Positions 34,198 to 44,639 of a stretch of 45,099 bases of DNA are shown here, in pieces. The stretch is taken from positions 1 through 45,099 of the forward strand of contig NZ_JAAUWV010000037.1 in NCBI RefSeq assembly GCF_014694405.1, in the 5' to 3' direction. Source of the stretch: Pseudoalteromonas sp. S16_S37 (GTDB lineage: Bacteria > Pseudomonadota > Gammaproteobacteria > Enterobacterales > Alteromonadaceae). Positions within the stretch are counted from its first letter, which is position 1, and each line of letters begins with the position of its first letter. The position numbers and the translations under genes are program-made. Below the pieces are notes generated by a model. The model did no database searches. It was given only the letters and a program-made list of their open reading frames with translations, and was not told the origin of the DNA.

Positions 34198-34518
34198 TTA
34201 ACTCAAAGGCCTGCCACCTGTGACCTTGTTAGCACGCCCTTCTTCTTTGGCTTTTTCGGCTCGCTTTCGTCTTGCGTCTTTTGGATCCGCTATCAGCGAG
34301 CGGTATATCTCAATCCTGTCGCCCTCTTTGACCACCTGATTGTTTTTAACCGTACGATTCCAAATACCAAGTGTGAGTTTTGTCGCATCAATATCTGGAC
34401 ACTTATCTAAAATGCCCGACTGCATTACGACTTGTTCGGCAGAAGTGCCCTCGGCAACATCTACTTCCAAACAGGTAGCCTTGTGAGGCAATGCATAAAC
34501 CACTTCAACTTTTATCAT
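34198..34518 (-). CDS. rnfH: RnfH family protein
   Basis: The 106-residue ubiquitin-like (beta-grasp) protein has IKVEVVYALPHKATCLEVDVAEGTSAEQVV, LGIWNRTVK and GDRIEIYRSL, which are the RnfH landmarks, and a basic C-terminal tail (DARRKRAEKAKEE). Its function is uncertain despite the name; it is consistently found next to ratA. Its ATG overlaps the stop of ratA by one base (TAATG), so the two are translationally coupled. Confidence 0.94.
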   Translation of the reverse strand: MIKVEVVYALPHKATCLEVDVAEGTSAEQVVMQSGILDKCPDIDATKLTLGIWNRTVKNNQVVKEGDRIEIYRSLIADPKDARRKRAEKAKEEGRANKVTGGRPLS

Positions 34519-34952
34519 TATCTGGCTCCATAAACAACTTTAGCCCTTTGCGTAAAGGCTGAAACCATGCTTTTTGCCACTTCGTTAAATACTTTACCAA
34601 ACGCCATTTCAATCAATTTGCTGGCAAATTCGAATTCTAATTTTAGGCACACTTTACAGGCTTGGTCGTCCAATTCAGTAAACTGCCAATGTCCTGTTAA
34701 AGATTTAAAAGGGCCATCCACCAATTGCATATGGACTGTTGTACCATCAAAACTGTTTTTAGTGGTAAACCACTTTTTTAGTCCAGCTTTAGATATTTCT
34801 AAGCTCGCAGTCATTCCATCTTCACTTGCTTGGACAATTTTGGCATCTGAACAATGAGGCAAAAAGGCTGGATAAGCATCTACATCATTTACTAATTCAA
34901 ACATTTCTTGGGTGCTATACATCACCAATGCGCTTTTTTCTATTTGTGGCAT
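34518..34952 (-). CDS. ratA: RatA family START-domain protein
   Basis: The 144-residue protein has the polyketide-cyclase/START-like fold of the RatA (YfjG) and Coq10 group: SALVMYSTQEMFELVNDVDAYPAFLPHC, then LKLEFEFASKLIEMAFGKVFNEVAKSMVSAF. In Escherichia coli RatA was reported to block 70S ribosome association, but the wider family resembles Coq10 proteins that bind ubiquinone, so the toxin name should be read with care. It is divergent from smpB, the usual order in gammaproteobacteria. Confidence 0.94.
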   Translation of the reverse strand: MPQIEKSALVMYSTQEMFELVNDVDAYPAFLPHCSDAKIVQASEDGMTASLEISKAGLKKWFTTKNSFDGTTVHMQLVDGPFKSLTGHWQFTELDDQACKVCLKLEFEFASKLIEMAFGKVFNEVAKSMVSAFTQRAKVVYGAR

Positions 34953-35092
34953 AGTTACTCCAATTCATTTGCGCCGATTTTAGCAAGCTTTTTAAGATTT
35001 ATCTTGTATGCTGTACCGCGCTAAGCGAAAATAACCCGCAAAATTAAAAAAGCGCTGTTTTCTAATCTCTTTTCTAGGTAAACTAGGCCATT

Positions 35093-35575
35093 ATGGCAAA
35101 GAAAAAATCATCAAAATCAACAAGCAATACTATCGCACTTAATAAAAAAGCGCGTCACGAGTATTTTTTAAACGACAAATTTGAAGCTGGCATTGAACTG
35201 CAAGGCTGGGAAGTTAAAAGTATCCGTGAAGGTAAGGTAAATATCTCTGATACTTATATTCACCTAAAAAACGGTGAAGCTTTTCTGCTAGGTAGCCAAA
35301 TTCAACCTTTGAATAGCGCCTCTACGCATGTTATTTGCGATCCTATGCGCTATCGAAAATTGTTATTAAACAAACGTGAAATTGACCGCCTTGTGGGCGC
35401 GACTGAGCGCGAAGGCTATTCACTGATTGCAACTGCAATGTACTGGAAAAAATGCTGGGTTAAATTAGAGTTTCACTTGGCTAAAGGTAAGAAAATGCAT
35501 GACAAACGTGCTGATACCAAAGAAAAAGACTGGTCTCGTGAAAAAGAACGTTTAATGAAGCACAAATCAAAATAA
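35093..35575 (+). CDS. smpB: SsrA-binding protein SmpB
   Basis: SmpB binds tmRNA and brings it to stalled ribosomes (trans-translation). The 160-residue protein has [31 protein letters not shown], then [17 protein letters not shown], and the C-terminal [22 protein letters not shown], which forms a helix in the mRNA channel. All are near-canonical. In many relatives ssrA lies immediately downstream; here a terminator and fabB follow instead, so tmRNA must be elsewhere. Confidence 0.97.
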   Translation: MAKKKSSKSTSNTIALNKKARHEYFLNDKFEAGIELQGWEVKSIREGKVNISDTYIHLKNGEAFLLGSQIQPLNSASTHVICDPMRYRKLLLNKREIDRLVGATEREGYSLIATAMYWKKCWVKLEFHLAKGKKMHDKRADTKEKDWSREKERLMKHKSK

Positions 35576-35601
35576 AAAAAGCCTCCAATGAGGCTTTTTT
35601 T
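35574..35601 (+). terminator. Intrinsic terminator of smpB
   Basis: AAAAAAAGCCTC-CAAT-GAGGCTTTTTTT, perfect stem and long T-tract starting at the smpB stop codon. Confidence 0.92.
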
Positions 35602-35649
35602 ATGCCGTCTTATTATCCTAGGCATTGCCCTTGCTGATTTTCAGGCAAT

Positions 35650-35675
35650 AAAAAGCCCCGCATCAATGCGAGGCT
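35650..35675 (-). terminator. Intrinsic terminator of fabB
   Basis: On the minus strand AGCCTCGCAT-TG-ATGCGGGGCTTTTTA, 20 bases after the fabB stop. It is oriented for fabB and separate from the smpB terminator. Confidence 0.88.
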
Positions 35676-35695
35676 CCATTACAAACCTAACAGTC

Positions 35696-36910
35696 TTAGC
35701 CTTTATATTTTTGCATAACCAATGTAGCGTTCGTGCCACCAAAACCAAAGCTATTAGACATAACAGTGTTAAGTTCAACATCACGACGCTCGGTCACAAT
35801 ATCAAGCCCTTTCGCCTGTTCATCTAATTCGTCAATATTGATTGATGGAGCAACAAAGTTATTCTCAAGCATAAGCAAAGAGAAAATCGCTTCATGTACA
35901 CCAGCTGCACCCAATGCGTGACCCGTCATTGCTTTAGTTGCACTAATTGCCGGTGAGTTATCACCAAATAGCTCTTGAATTGCGCCAAGCTCTTTCACAT
36001 CACCCACAGGTGTTGACGTGCCATGAGTATTTAAGTAATCAATTGGGCCTTCAACGCCTTGTAGCGCTTGCTTCATACAGCGTACCGCGCCTTCACCTGA
36101 TGGCGCAACCATGTCATAGCCATCAGAAGTAGCACCATAGCCTACAATTTCAGCATAAATGTGTGCACCACGTGCTAAAGCGTGCTCTAGCTCTTCAACT
36201 ACAACAATACCGCCACCACCAGAGATAACAAATCCATCACGATTTGCATCATAAGTACGAGAGGCTTTTTCTGGTGTGTCGTTATATTTAGTTGATAATG
36301 CACCCATTGCGTCAAATTCCATAGCTAAAGTCCAATGTAGCTCTTCACCACCACCTGCGAAGATCACATCTTGTTTGCCTAATTGAATTTGCTCAACAGC
36401 ATTACCGATACAGTGTGCTGACGTTGCACATGCAGAACTAATCGAATAGTTAACGCCCTTGATTTTAAAAGGTGTAGCCAAACACGCAGAGGTTGTGCTT
36501 GCCATGGTACGAGGCACCATATAAGGACCTACGCGTTTTACGCCCTTTTCACGTAAGATATCAGCCGCTTCGACTTGATACTTTGACGAACCGCCACCTG
36601 AGCCAACGATTAGGCCTGTGCGCTCGTTAGAAATTTGTTCTGCTGTTAAACCTGAATCTTCAATCGCTTGAGCCATTGAGATATAAGAAAATGCAGCCGC
36701 ATCACCCATAAAGCGATGCGCCTTACGATCTACAAATTGTGTTACATCAATATTAAGATTGCCCGAAACATTACTACGTAGCTTATAGTCAGCAAACTCT
36801 TGGTTAAATACAATACCGCTTTTGCCAGCTTTTAAAGACTCAAGTACTTCTTGCTTGTTGTTACCGATGCTTGAAACAACACCGATCCCCGTAATTACGG
36901 CTCTTCTCAT
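35696..36910 (-). CDS. fabB: Beta-ketoacyl-ACP synthase I
   Basis: FabB elongates acyl-ACP in fatty acid synthesis and is needed for unsaturated fatty acids. The 404-residue protein has the catalytic cysteine in [14 protein letters not shown] (about residue 163) and the two histidines in [11 protein letters not shown] and TGHALGAAG. Long stretches equal the Escherichia coli enzyme ([35 protein letters not shown]), which separates it from FabF. The palindrome upstream at 36985-37002 is a plausible FabR site. It is divergent from mnmC as in enterobacteria. Confidence 0.97.
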   Translation of the reverse strand: MRRAVITGIGVVSSIGNNKQEVLESLKAGKSGIVFNQEFADYKLRSNVSGNLNIDVTQFVDRKAHRFMGDAAAFSYISMAQAIEDSGLTAEQISNERTGLIVGSGGGSSKYQVEAADILREKGVKRVGPYMVPRTMASTTSACLATPFKIKGVNYSISSACATSAHCIGNAVEQIQLGKQDVIFAGGGEELHWTLAMEFDAMGALSTKYNDTPEKASRTYDANRDGFVISGGGGIVVVEELEHALARGAHIYAEIVGYGATSDGYDMVAPSGEGAVRCMKQALQGVEGPIDYLNTHGTSTPVGDVKELGAIQELFGDNSPAISATKAMTGHALGAAGVHEAIFSLLMLENNFVAPSINIDELDEQAKGLDIVTERRDVELNTVMSNSFGFGGTNATLVMQKYKG

Positions 36911-36984
36911 GGGTAAATTCCCTTAATCTTTACTTAATTGCGGTTATTCTACGCTGAAATGAACAACGAAGTGGTCAGCTTTCC

Positions 36985-37002
36985 AGCGTACACACGTACT
37001 CT
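36985..37002. promoter_or_regulatory. Probable FabR-type operator in front of fabB
   Basis: AGCGTAC-ACAC-GTACTCT is an inverted repeat with one mismatch, 75 bases before the fabB start. It resembles the AGCGTACA-type palindrome recognised by FabR before fabB and fabA in enterobacteria. A nearby GTGGTCAG (36971-36978) is a weak half-match to FadR sites. Confidence 0.5.
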
Positions 37003-37088
37003 GAATTAATTTTGCGAAAATTACAACGGACTTAGACAAATAAAACACGTAAAATATAGCAAATATTTTTGTTTTATTGCTGTTGTAT

Positions 37089-39074
37089 ATGATTAAAAAC
37101 GCACAAATTCATTTTAATGAAATGGGCACCCCTGTTGCCGATGACTTCGACGATGTTTATTTTTCCAATGATGATGGACTAGCCGAGTCCCACTATGTGT
37201 TTTTTACGCAAAACAAAATCGAACAGCGTTTAGTTAATCACGATCAGGACCACTTTGTTATCGCTGAAACAGGTTTTGGCACTGGCTTAAACTTTCTCAA
37301 TACGTGGCAACAATACAGCAATCTCAAAACGTCACATACACTGCCTAGACTCCATTTTATTTCATTCGAAAAGTTCCCTATCAGCCATAGTGACTTACGC
37401 ACCGCACTTGCGGCTTGGCCAACTTTGGCCCAATACGCAAAACAGCTTTGTAAGCAATACCCTATCGCATTAGCTGGATGCCATCGATTGGAGTTTGATG
37501 ATGGTAATATCACGCTAGATTTGTGGTTTGGTGACGTACACGACTCTATTCCCAAAATGAGTTGTCAGTCTAACGGTATCGTGGATGCTTGGTTTTTAGA
37601 TGGTTTTGCACCGAGCAAAAACCCTGACATGTGGCAACAGTCACTATTTGATGCGATGGCAAACTTAAGCCGCAAAGATGCAACCTTTGCCACTTTTACT
37701 GCTGCTGGGTTTGTGCGACGTGGCCTGCAACAGGCAGGGTTTGTGTGTCAAAAAGTAAAAGGCTACGGCCGTAAACGAGAAATGGTGACAGGCCACCTTC
37801 CGCAAACAAATGGCTACGCGAGCACTCCGGCATACTACCAAACGACTCCTTCAACGCTTACTAATGTTGCTATTATTGGCGGTGGTGTAGCATCGGCTTG
37901 TCTAGCATTTCAACTTAGTAAACGTAGGATAAAGAGCACATTATTTTGCCAAGATGACGCGTTAGCAAAAGGGGCATCTCACAATCGCCAAGGTGCCATT
38001 TATCCACACTTACAGGCTGACTGCACACCGCAAAGCGAGTTTTACGCGCACAGCTTTTTGTATGCTAAACGCTTTTATGAACACATACGTGAACTTGGCT
38101 TTGAGTTTACTCATCAGTGGTGTGGTGTTTTATTACAAGCCGTCAATAAGTCAAAAGGTGCGCAGCAACAAACCTTAGTCGACAAAGGGCAATGGCCTGA
38201 TGCACTTATTCGACCACTAGACTCATCTCAAGCCACAGAAGTTGCTGGCACCTCGCTCCCTTACGGCGGTTTATTTATTGAACAAGCAGGCTGGGTTAAT
38301 CCCGCGCAACTGACTCAAGCGGTGTTTAATGCTGCACAAGCATCCGGCTGCAGTAAAGCACACTTTAATACCGATATTGAACACCTAGAACAATCCCCTG
38401 AAGGTTGGTTGTTGCATAGCCAAAATCAAGTATTTGGTCCTTTTAGCGAGGTGTTTGTATGCGCTGGAGAACATAGCGACCGATTTGAACAAACTCAATC
38501 TATTGGGTTACAAGGGGTTAGAGGTCAGGTTTCTCACGTTCAAGCAGGTAATGTGTCGTCTGAGCTAAAAACCGTGTTATGTCATAAGGGCTACTTTACT
38601 CCGGCCCTAGATGGCCTGCACTGCATGGGGGCAACCTTCGATAAAGATAGTAAAAGCAGAGCCGTGACCGAGCAAGACAATATCACCAATCGCGCCCAAC
38701 TTGATAAGTTTTATGCGCACACCGAGTTTGCACAAAGCCTAGGAGACATCACCGGTGCCAAAGCTGCCGTACGCTGCTGCTTTGCCGATCACCTGCCTAT
38801 GTTAGGGCAAGTTCCTGAACAACATGACTTAACAAGTGCTTATAAAAACCTTCGCAAGGGCAAATATTATGGTTTTGGAGAATCACAACAACCTTTTGAA
38901 GGGCTACATATAGTCACTGGGTTTGGTGCCAGAGGGTTATGTAGCGCGCCTCTTGCCACTGAGCATTTGGTAGCAAGTTTATGTAATGAACCACGCCCTT
39001 TTAGTGAGCGAATTCATCAAGCCATTCACCCAAATCGCTTTATTGTACGTGATCTTATTCGTAGTAATATTTAG
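37089..39074 (+). CDS. mnmC: Bifunctional tRNA mnm5s2U synthase MnmC
   Basis: MnmC completes 5-methylaminomethyl-2-thiouridine at the wobble base of several tRNAs. The 661-residue protein joins the N-terminal methyltransferase MnmD (about 1-235; FVIAETGFGTGLNFLNTW binds AdoMet, WFLDGFAPSKNPDMW) to the C-terminal FAD-dependent MnmC1 domain (VAIIGGGVASACLAFQLSKR at about 260; GLHIVTGFGARGLCSAPLATE near the end). The start is ATG 37089; the frame to 37077 uses TTG and is less likely. Length is close to the 668 of Escherichia coli. Confidence 0.96.
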   Translation: MIKNAQIHFNEMGTPVADDFDDVYFSNDDGLAESHYVFFTQNKIEQRLVNHDQDHFVIAETGFGTGLNFLNTWQQYSNLKTSHTLPRLHFISFEKFPISHSDLRTALAAWPTLAQYAKQLCKQYPIALAGCHRLEFDDGNITLDLWFGDVHDSIPKMSCQSNGIVDAWFLDGFAPSKNPDMWQQSLFDAMANLSRKDATFATFTAAGFVRRGLQQAGFVCQKVKGYGRKREMVTGHLPQTNGYASTPAYYQTTPSTLTNVAIIGGGVASACLAFQLSKRRIKSTLFCQDDALAKGASHNRQGAIYPHLQADCTPQSEFYAHSFLYAKRFYEHIRELGFEFTHQWCGVLLQAVNKSKGAQQQTLVDKGQWPDALIRPLDSSQATEVAGTSLPYGGLFIEQAGWVNPAQLTQAVFNAAQASGCSKAHFNTDIEHLEQSPEGWLLHSQNQVFGPFSEVFVCAGEHSDRFEQTQSIGLQGVRGQVSHVQAGNVSSELKTVLCHKGYFTPALDGLHCMGATFDKDSKSRAVTEQDNITNRAQLDKFYAHTEFAQSLGDITGAKAAVRCCFADHLPMLGQVPEQHDLTSAYKNLRKGKYYGFGESQQPFEGLHIVTGFGARGLCSAPLATEHLVASLCNEPRPFSERIHQAIHPNRFIVRDLIRSNI

Positions 39075-39113
39075 CCATTAACCTGAGCTTTGGTTTATTA
39101 ATGAATACGACAT

Positions 39114-39147
39114 ACAAATACGCCGCAATTTTATGCGGCGTATTTGT
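39114..39147. terminator. Convergent terminator between mnmC and motY
   Basis: ACAAATACGCCGCA and TGCGGCGTATTTGT form a perfect 14-bp stem with a 6-base ATTTTA loop. It lies between the two convergent stop codons and is probably used by both. Confidence 0.85.
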
Positions 39148-39154
39148 ACAACAT

Positions 39155-40030
39155 TTATGGCCTGGATATTTGAATAACCACACGGCGGTTTCGTTGTCGG
39201 CCAATGGCATTACTATTTGGCTCTATGTGGCGCTTTTCCCCAAAACCTTCAGTGATAATTCTATCGGCTTCAACACCTTTACTGGTCATATAATCTTTGA
39301 TGGCTTTTGCCCGTTTACGCGATAGCTCCATATTTGGCCAACGTCCACCATGGCTATCTGTATACGCTGAGATATAGATAGATTCGATATTTGGATCGTT
39401 ATTCAAATACTCGCCTATCATATCTAAACGTTTGCGCGATGATTTAGTTAATTCACTCGAGTTTTTCTGATAATTCATCACCGTAAAAGCAATATCTTCG
39501 AAACTATAAGGAAGTAAGTTATCTCGACATTGTAAAAATGCCCAATAGGCTTGCTGAAAATTCACCGAAGACAAAGCAACTGCTATTTTATCTTGGCTGT
39601 TCTGCCAATCTTTATAATAAAAAGTAGGATAATAGCCTTTTTCAAGCTCACTGAGCATTTCCCAAGACAGACGATTATCGAGTTCACCATCAAACTTTTT
39701 CAATAGCTGCATACGGCCAATATCACGCGCAGGAACGCCCGCCCGCCATACTGGTGGTACTGACTGTAAACCCGCGAATGCATAAGTTTCAGGGCGTACA
39801 ACCATATCGAGGTTAAAAGTAAGGTCTTTGTTTTTACTCGCAGTAACGCTAAATACAGCCTCGCCATAATAAGGTACTTCATGGTTTAGACTGCATTCTA
39901 GTCGTGCCTTTTTTTCAACCTCCCACTGGGACGTATCTGCATCAGCACTGTATTGGCGCATTGCAGCGGATGACTGTCCAGTCATTGCCAGCAAAACTGC
40001 TGCCCCAAAAAAACTTAACCTTACTCTCAC
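39155..40030 (-). CDS. motY: Sodium-type flagellar protein MotY
   Basis: MotY forms the periplasmic T ring that anchors the sodium-driven PomA/PomB stator around the flagellar motor. The 291-residue protein has a signal peptide (MRVRLSFFGAAVLLAM ... SSA), a specific N-terminal domain (AMRQYSADADTSQWE ... VPYYGEAVF) and a C-terminal OmpA-like peptidoglycan-binding domain (about 175-290; ISAYTDSHGGRWPNMELSRKRAKAIKDYM, GFGEKRHIEPN). The start is taken as GTG 40028-40030 because CGGAG lies 7 bases upstream; TTG 40051 is the alternative. No other flagellar gene is nearby, as usual for motY. It implies polar sodium-driven flagella. Confidence 0.93.
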   Translation of the reverse strand: MRVRLSFFGAAVLLAMTGQSSAAMRQYSADADTSQWEVEKKARLECSLNHEVPYYGEAVFSVTASKNKDLTFNLDMVVRPETYAFAGLQSVPPVWRAGVPARDIGRMQLLKKFDGELDNRLSWEMLSELEKGYYPTFYYKDWQNSQDKIAVALSSVNFQQAYWAFLQCRDNLLPYSFEDIAFTVMNYQKNSSELTKSSRKRLDMIGEYLNNDPNIESIYISAYTDSHGGRWPNMELSRKRAKAIKDYMTSKGVEADRIITEGFGEKRHIEPNSNAIGRQRNRRVVIQISRP

Positions 40031-40189
40031 CGCTCTACTCCGCTTTGCCAAATTCTTGTCATGGCCACACTACCCAACGAAACACTGCAATAACTATGCC
40101 CAAACAACCCTAAATTACGTAAACTCTGATTCGCATATTTGTGCGCAACTTGTATAATGTGCGGTTCAAATTTAGCAATCAATAAGATT

Positions 40190-40864
40190 ATGGCAGATCA
40201 ACAGCAAACTCTATACTCACAACGTTTTCGTGGCTTCTTTCCTGTAGTTATCGACGTAGAAACCGCAGGCTTTAATAAAGATACCGATGCTTTGTTGGAA
40301 ATCGCGGTAACCACTTTAAAAATGGATAGTGAGGGGATCTTCACTCTAGATCAAACCCTACATTTTCACGTTGCGCCTTTCGAAGGTGCCAACATTGAGC
40401 AATCTGCCATTGAATTCAACGGGATAGACCCTTTTTCACCACTTCGAGGCGCAGTTGCAGAAGCAGACGCCATCAAAGAAATATGTAAAATGGTTAGAAA
40501 GGCACAAAAAGCGGCTGGCTGCTCACGCTCAGTGGTGGTAGCCCATAATGCAGCATTCGATCACGGCTTTTTAAATGCAGCGATTGAACGCAACAGCATT
40601 AAAAGAACGCCATTTCACCCGTTTGTCAGCTTTGATACCACATCACTGGCAGGCCTTGCGTTAGGCCAAACGGTACTTGCAAAAGCGTGTCGTACAGCTG
40701 GAATTGAATTTGATAACAGCCAAGCCCACTCAGCACTTTACGACACTGAGCGGACCGCAGAGCTATTTTGTTACATTGTGAATAGATGGCAAGAATTAGG
40801 CGGCTGGCCTTTGCCTCCAAAAGCGCAAGCGCCTCAAGAAGTACCAGAGCAAGCTCAAGACTAA
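40190..40864 (+). CDS. rnt: Ribonuclease T
   Basis: RNase T trims the 3' ends of tRNA and other stable RNAs. The 224-residue protein has the DEDDh exonuclease residues in [10 protein letters not shown] (Asp, Glu), [12 protein letters not shown] (Asp) and [15 protein letters not shown] (His, Asp). The remainder tracks the Escherichia coli protein ([32 protein letters not shown]). The start ATG 40190 (MADQQ) agrees with the family; the frame upstream is non-coding. It is divergent from motY. Confidence 0.96.
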   Translation: MADQQQTLYSQRFRGFFPVVIDVETAGFNKDTDALLEIAVTTLKMDSEGIFTLDQTLHFHVAPFEGANIEQSAIEFNGIDPFSPLRGAVAEADAIKEICKMVRKAQKAAGCSRSVVVAHNAAFDHGFLNAAIERNSIKRTPFHPFVSFDTTSLAGLALGQTVLAKACRTAGIEFDNSQAHSALYDTERTAELFCYIVNRWQELGGWPLPPKAQAPQEVPEQAQD

Positions 40865-40913
40865 GCTTGCTAACCCGCTGATAGCGGTGCATAGCTGTTA
40901 GCTATTTAAAACG

Positions 40914-40940
40914 AAAAAGCCGCGATTAAGCGGCTTTTTT
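40914..40940. terminator. Bidirectional terminator between rnt and gap
   Basis: AAAAAGCCGC-GATTAA-GCGGCTTTTTT, strong stem with A- and T-tracts on both sides, between two convergent genes. Confidence 0.9.
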
Positions 40941-40963
40941 ATCATTAACTGGCGTTCTAAAAA

Positions 40964-41968
40964 TTATAAAAACTGACCCAGTGCTTTCACTTGGTCGATC
41001 ATACGATTTGAGAAGCCCCATTCGTTGTCGTACCATGCCATTACTTTAACCAATTTGCCATCCGCTTTAGTTTGCGATGCGTCAAATACAGATGACGCTG
41101 GGTTGTGGTTAAAGTCGATAGAAACAAGTGGTAGCTCATTGTATTCAAGAATACCCGCCATAGCGCCTTCAGAAGCCGCTTTAATCACTTGATTAACTTC
41201 TTCAGTTGTAGTGTCGCGCTTAGCGATAAAGGTTAAATCAACTAACGATACGTTTATCGTAGGTACGCGAACAGCCATACCATCTAATTTACCTGCAAGC
41301 TCAGGTAATACTAAACCCACAGCTTTTGCAGCGCCAGTTTTAGTTGGGATCATTGACTGAGTTGCACTACGCGCACGGTATAAATCTTTGTGATAAACAT
41401 CACATAAGTTTTGATCGTTAGTATAAGCGTGAATAGTGGTCATGCTACCTTGCTCGATACCAATGGTATCATTCAACGCTTTTGCAATTGGCGCTAAACA
41501 GTTAGTAGTACAAGACGCATTAGAAATGATGTTGCTTTGTGCATTAAGTACATCGCTGTTCACGCCGTGAACTACCGTTGCATCCATATCCGTACCAGGT
41601 GCTGATACGATTACTTTTTTAGCGCCCGCTTCGATGTGCTTAGCTGCATCTTCACGCGAAGTGAACAAGCCAGTACACTCAAGCACGATATCAACGTTCA
41701 GTTCTTTCCAAGGTAAGTTAGCTGGGTCACGCTCTTGTGTGAGCGTAATTTCATCATTGCCAACGACTAAAGTATTGTCCTTGAGGCTAACCGTTTGGTT
41801 AAAGCGACCATGCACAGAATCAAACTGTGTTAGGTGCGCGTTAACGTTTGCTGGTGCTAAGTCGTTAATAGCAACCACTTTGACTTGTTCGTTTTGGCCA
41901 TACTCATAAAGCGCTCGTAAAACATTGCGGCCGATGCGGCCATAGCCATTAATTGCGATGTTGATCAT
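40964..41968 (-). CDS. gap: Type I glyceraldehyde-3-phosphate dehydrogenase
   Basis: The enzyme oxidises glyceraldehyde-3-phosphate to 1,3-bisphosphoglycerate with NAD. The 334-residue protein has the Rossmann motif [10 protein letters not shown], the catalytic cysteine in [12 protein letters not shown] (about residue 153), HAYTNDQNL with the active-site histidine, and [12 protein letters not shown]. It looks like GapA rather than erythrose-4-phosphate dehydrogenase ([16 protein letters not shown]). It is the third gene of edd-eda-gap, 17 bases after eda, so it is probably devoted to the triose phosphate made by the Entner-Doudoroff route. Confidence 0.95.
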   Translation of the reverse strand: MINIAINGYGRIGRNVLRALYEYGQNEQVKVVAINDLAPANVNAHLTQFDSVHGRFNQTVSLKDNTLVVGNDEITLTQERDPANLPWKELNVDIVLECTGLFTSREDAAKHIEAGAKKVIVSAPGTDMDATVVHGVNSDVLNAQSNIISNASCTTNCLAPIAKALNDTIGIEQGSMTTIHAYTNDQNLCDVYHKDLYRARSATQSMIPTKTGAAKAVGLVLPELAGKLDGMAVRVPTINVSLVDLTFIAKRDTTTEEVNQVIKAASEGAMAGILEYNELPLVSIDFNHNPASSVFDASQTKADGKLVKVMAWYDNEWGFSNRMIDQVKALGQFL

Positions 41969-41985
41969 GCTGCGATTCCCCTTGA

Positions 41986-42606
41986 TTATTTAACTTCACT
42001 TGCTTGTTTTGCAAGCGCTTCAATGGCTTGCCAGTCTTTGTTAGCGATAAGCTGTTTATCTAACATCCAGGTGCCGCCAACACAAATTACATTCTTAAGC
42101 GCCAAGTACTTAGGTGCGCTTTCTAGGGTGATTCCCCCAGTTGGACAAAAGGTGATATCTGGTAATGGACCACCGATTGATTTCAGCATTGGCGCACCAC
42201 CGGCGGCTTCTGCTGGGAAAAACTTCAAATATTTGAAACCTGCAGCTGCTAGCTTCATCACTTCGCTCGGTGTTGCTGCGCCCGGTAAAAATGGGATGTC
42301 AGACTCTTTGGCCAGTGCCAACAACTCATCGTTTACACCTGGGCTGACCATAAAGTCAGCGCCTGCTGCCACAGAGGCGTCAAAGGTTGCTCTGTCAATA
42401 ACAGTACCCGTGCCAACGTAGGCGTCAGGCACGGTCTCTTTCATAATTTTTACTGCTTGCGCTGCAACAGGTGTGCGCAAGGTGATCTCTAATGCTTTCA
42501 AGCCCCCGTTATAGAGTGCTTGTGCAAGCGGCGCGGCATCTTCTAAGTTGTCGATAACAACGACAGGAACCACGGGTGCCGATGATAAAATCTTTTCTAT
42601 GCTCAT
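41986..42606 (-). CDS. eda: KDPG aldolase (2-dehydro-3-deoxy-phosphogluconate aldolase)
   Basis: Eda splits 2-keto-3-deoxy-6-phosphogluconate to pyruvate and glyceraldehyde-3-phosphate. The 206-residue protein has the class I aldolase pattern: [34 protein letters not shown] (with the catalytic Glu), [13 protein letters not shown], and the Schiff-base lysine in KYLKFFPAE. The start ATG 42604-42606 (MSIEK) follows GAGGAAGG; a longer frame from 42624 would contain the ribosome site. It is the second gene of the operon, 26 bases after edd. Confidence 0.96.
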   Translation of the reverse strand: MSIEKILSSAPVVPVVVIDNLEDAAPLAQALYNGGLKALEITLRTPVAAQAVKIMKETVPDAYVGTGTVIDRATFDASVAAGADFMVSPGVNDELLALAKESDIPFLPGAATPSEVMKLAAAGFKYLKFFPAEAAGGAPMLKSIGGPLPDITFCPTGGITLESAPKYLALKNVICVGGTWMLDKQLIANKDWQAIEALAKQASEVK

Positions 42607-42632
42607 AACCTTCCTCATTCCCAATGCACTTA

Positions 42633-44486
42633 TTATTCTTCAATACCAAAGGCGCTAGCGCCTAAGTCTGCACTGCTTACAATATTTCTAAATCCGGCAA
42701 ACAACTCACGGCCTGTGCCATACGTCATTTCTGGTTGTGTTAATCGCGCTTCACGATTTGCCAGCTCTTCATCAGACACATGCACTTTTAAAACACCAGC
42801 AGGCGCATCTAAGGTGATCAAATCGCCATCTTGAATTTTGGCAATAATGCCGCCTTCTACGGCTTCAGGGGCTAAGTGAATGGCCGCAGGTACTTTACCT
42901 GACGCACCAGACATACGACCATCAGTCACAATGGCCACTTTAAAGCCCTGATCTTGTAATGTTGCCATTACTGGCGTTAACTTATGCAGCTCTGGCATCC
43001 CTTTGGCTTTCGGACCTTGCTCTTTAAGCACGGCAATAAAGTCTTGGTTTAATTCGCCATTGGCAAACGCGTCTTGTAACTGGCTTTGTGAGCTAAATAC
43101 TTTTGCAGGCGCAACGACTACACGGTGCTGCTCTTGTACAGCCGATACCTTGATAACCGCTTTACCTAAGTTACCAGTTAGTAGCTGCAAACCGCCTTGC
43201 TTGCTAAATGGGTTACTCACTGGACGAAGCACTTCTTCATCAAGTGATTTTTCTGGACACGGTACCCACTTAACTTTGCTTGGACCTTGGCTGTCAGTCA
43301 TTATTAAACTGGCATCATTGGCTAATACTGGCTCTTGGGTGTACGCATCTAAACCCTCACCCACAATGGTTTTCACATCGTTGTGCAAGTAACCTGCATC
43401 TCTTAGCTCACGCATTAAGAAACCCATGCCGCCTGCGGCTTGAAAATGATTCACGTCAGCAGAGCCATTTGGATAAATACGCGTAAGTAGTGGCACAACT
43501 TCTGATAAGTCAGCCATGTCTTTCCAAGTAATTTTAACGCCCGCTGCTTTTGCCATCGCAACTAAGTGAATCGCATGGTTAGTAGAACCACCTGTGGCCA
43601 ACAAGCCAACTAAACCATTAATAATGGTTTTTTCACTCACCACATCAGCCAAACAGTTAGCATCTTTGCTCTGAATCAGTTGCTGCAACATACGCTCAAC
43701 GGCATTACCCGTTAGACCGTCTCGCAACTCTGTGTAAGGGTTGATAAATGAGCTACCCGGTAGGTGTAGACCCATAATTTCCATCAACATTTGGTTTGAG
43801 TTAGCAGTACCGTAAAAAGTACACGTACCTGCACTATGATAAGAGGCACTTTCTGCTTCGAGTAGCTCTTCACGACTCACTAAACCTTGGGCAAACTTTT
43901 GACGTACACGCGCTTTTTCTTTGTTAGGAATACCTGATTGCATTGGCCCTGCAGGTAAGAAATAAATCGGCAAATGACCAAATGATAAAGCGCCAATTAA
44001 TAACCCTGGGACAATTTTGTCACATACACCTAAACAAAATACGCCATCAAACACATCATGAGATAGCGCTACAGCGGTAGACATCGCTATCACATCACGT
44101 GAAAACAGCGATAACTCCATGCCATCACGCCCCTGAGTAACACCATCACACATTGCAGGCACACCGCCTGCTACTTGTGCCGTGGCATCATACTTTTGCG
44201 CAATTTGCTTAATTAAATCTGGATACTCTTTGTAAGGTACATGAGCAGACAACATGTCGTTGTAAGAATTGATAATTGCTAAATTTGGTTGCTCATCCGC
44301 TTTTAAACGTGCTTTGTCGGCACTTGAACATGCCGCCATTACGTGGGCGATGTTGCCGCATCCAAGGCCTGATCGAACTCGCGTTTGTTTTTTTGCTTTA
44401 TTGATGCGGTCTAAATAGGCGTGACGCGTTTGCTGACTACGTTCAATAACACGTTCGGTGACTTCTTTTACTCGAGGATGCAACAT
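42633..44486 (-). CDS. edd: Phosphogluconate dehydratase
   Basis: Edd dehydrates 6-phosphogluconate to 2-keto-3-deoxy-6-phosphogluconate, the first specific step of the Entner-Doudoroff pathway. The 617-residue protein belongs to the IlvD/Edd iron-sulfur dehydratases. [74 protein letters not shown] and [17 protein letters not shown] carry the cluster cysteines and active-site residues. It leads the operon, behind two operators and a promoter at 44622-44669. As glk and zwf are not in this operon, 6-phosphogluconate must come from enzymes encoded elsewhere. Confidence 0.97.
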   Translation of the reverse strand: MLHPRVKEVTERVIERSQQTRHAYLDRINKAKKQTRVRSGLGCGNIAHVMAACSSADKARLKADEQPNLAIINSYNDMLSAHVPYKEYPDLIKQIAQKYDATAQVAGGVPAMCDGVTQGRDGMELSLFSRDVIAMSTAVALSHDVFDGVFCLGVCDKIVPGLLIGALSFGHLPIYFLPAGPMQSGIPNKEKARVRQKFAQGLVSREELLEAESASYHSAGTCTFYGTANSNQMLMEIMGLHLPGSSFINPYTELRDGLTGNAVERMLQQLIQSKDANCLADVVSEKTIINGLVGLLATGGSTNHAIHLVAMAKAAGVKITWKDMADLSEVVPLLTRIYPNGSADVNHFQAAGGMGFLMRELRDAGYLHNDVKTIVGEGLDAYTQEPVLANDASLIMTDSQGPSKVKWVPCPEKSLDEEVLRPVSNPFSKQGGLQLLTGNLGKAVIKVSAVQEQHRVVVAPAKVFSSQSQLQDAFANGELNQDFIAVLKEQGPKAKGMPELHKLTPVMATLQDQGFKVAIVTDGRMSGASGKVPAAIHLAPEAVEGGIIAKIQDGDLITLDAPAGVLKVHVSDEELANREARLTQPEMTYGTGRELFAGFRNIVSSADLGASAFGIEE

Positions 44487-44621
44487 ATATTCGACTCATT
44501 CTCTATATAGGTTAGAGGAAAAAGGCTCAGCGCGACCAAAGACTCCACTCCAATCTTGCACTGAGCACATTTTGATTTACCCGTTCAAAGGTACGCTATC
44601 AGGTTGTCTCTCACCTCAACC

Positions 44622-44635
44622 TGACACCGGTGTCA
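44622..44635. promoter_or_regulatory. Palindromic operator 1 before edd (LacI-type)
   Basis: TGACACCGGTGTCA, a perfect 14-base palindrome with the central CG of LacI/GalR-family operators. It lies close to the likely transcription start of edd-eda-gap. Confidence 0.8.
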
Positions 44636-44639
44636 CTGC

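Noticed and set aside
34198..34952. ratA-rnfH as a toxin-antitoxin system
   Set aside because: This is a conserved housekeeping pair of gammaproteobacteria beside smpB. RnfH is not an established antitoxin, and the RatA fold agrees with Coq10-like lipid binding.
35576..35695. tmRNA gene (ssrA) downstream of smpB
   Set aside because: Only two terminators fit between smpB and fabB; the 120-base gap is too short for ssrA and shows no tRNA-Ala-like ends.
40964..41968. Erythrose-4-phosphate dehydrogenase (epd) instead of gap
   Set aside because: The sequence after the catalytic cysteine ([28 protein letters not shown]) follows GapA; Epd has CIIPVIKLLDD and HSAMHDQQ. The edd-eda context agrees with gap.
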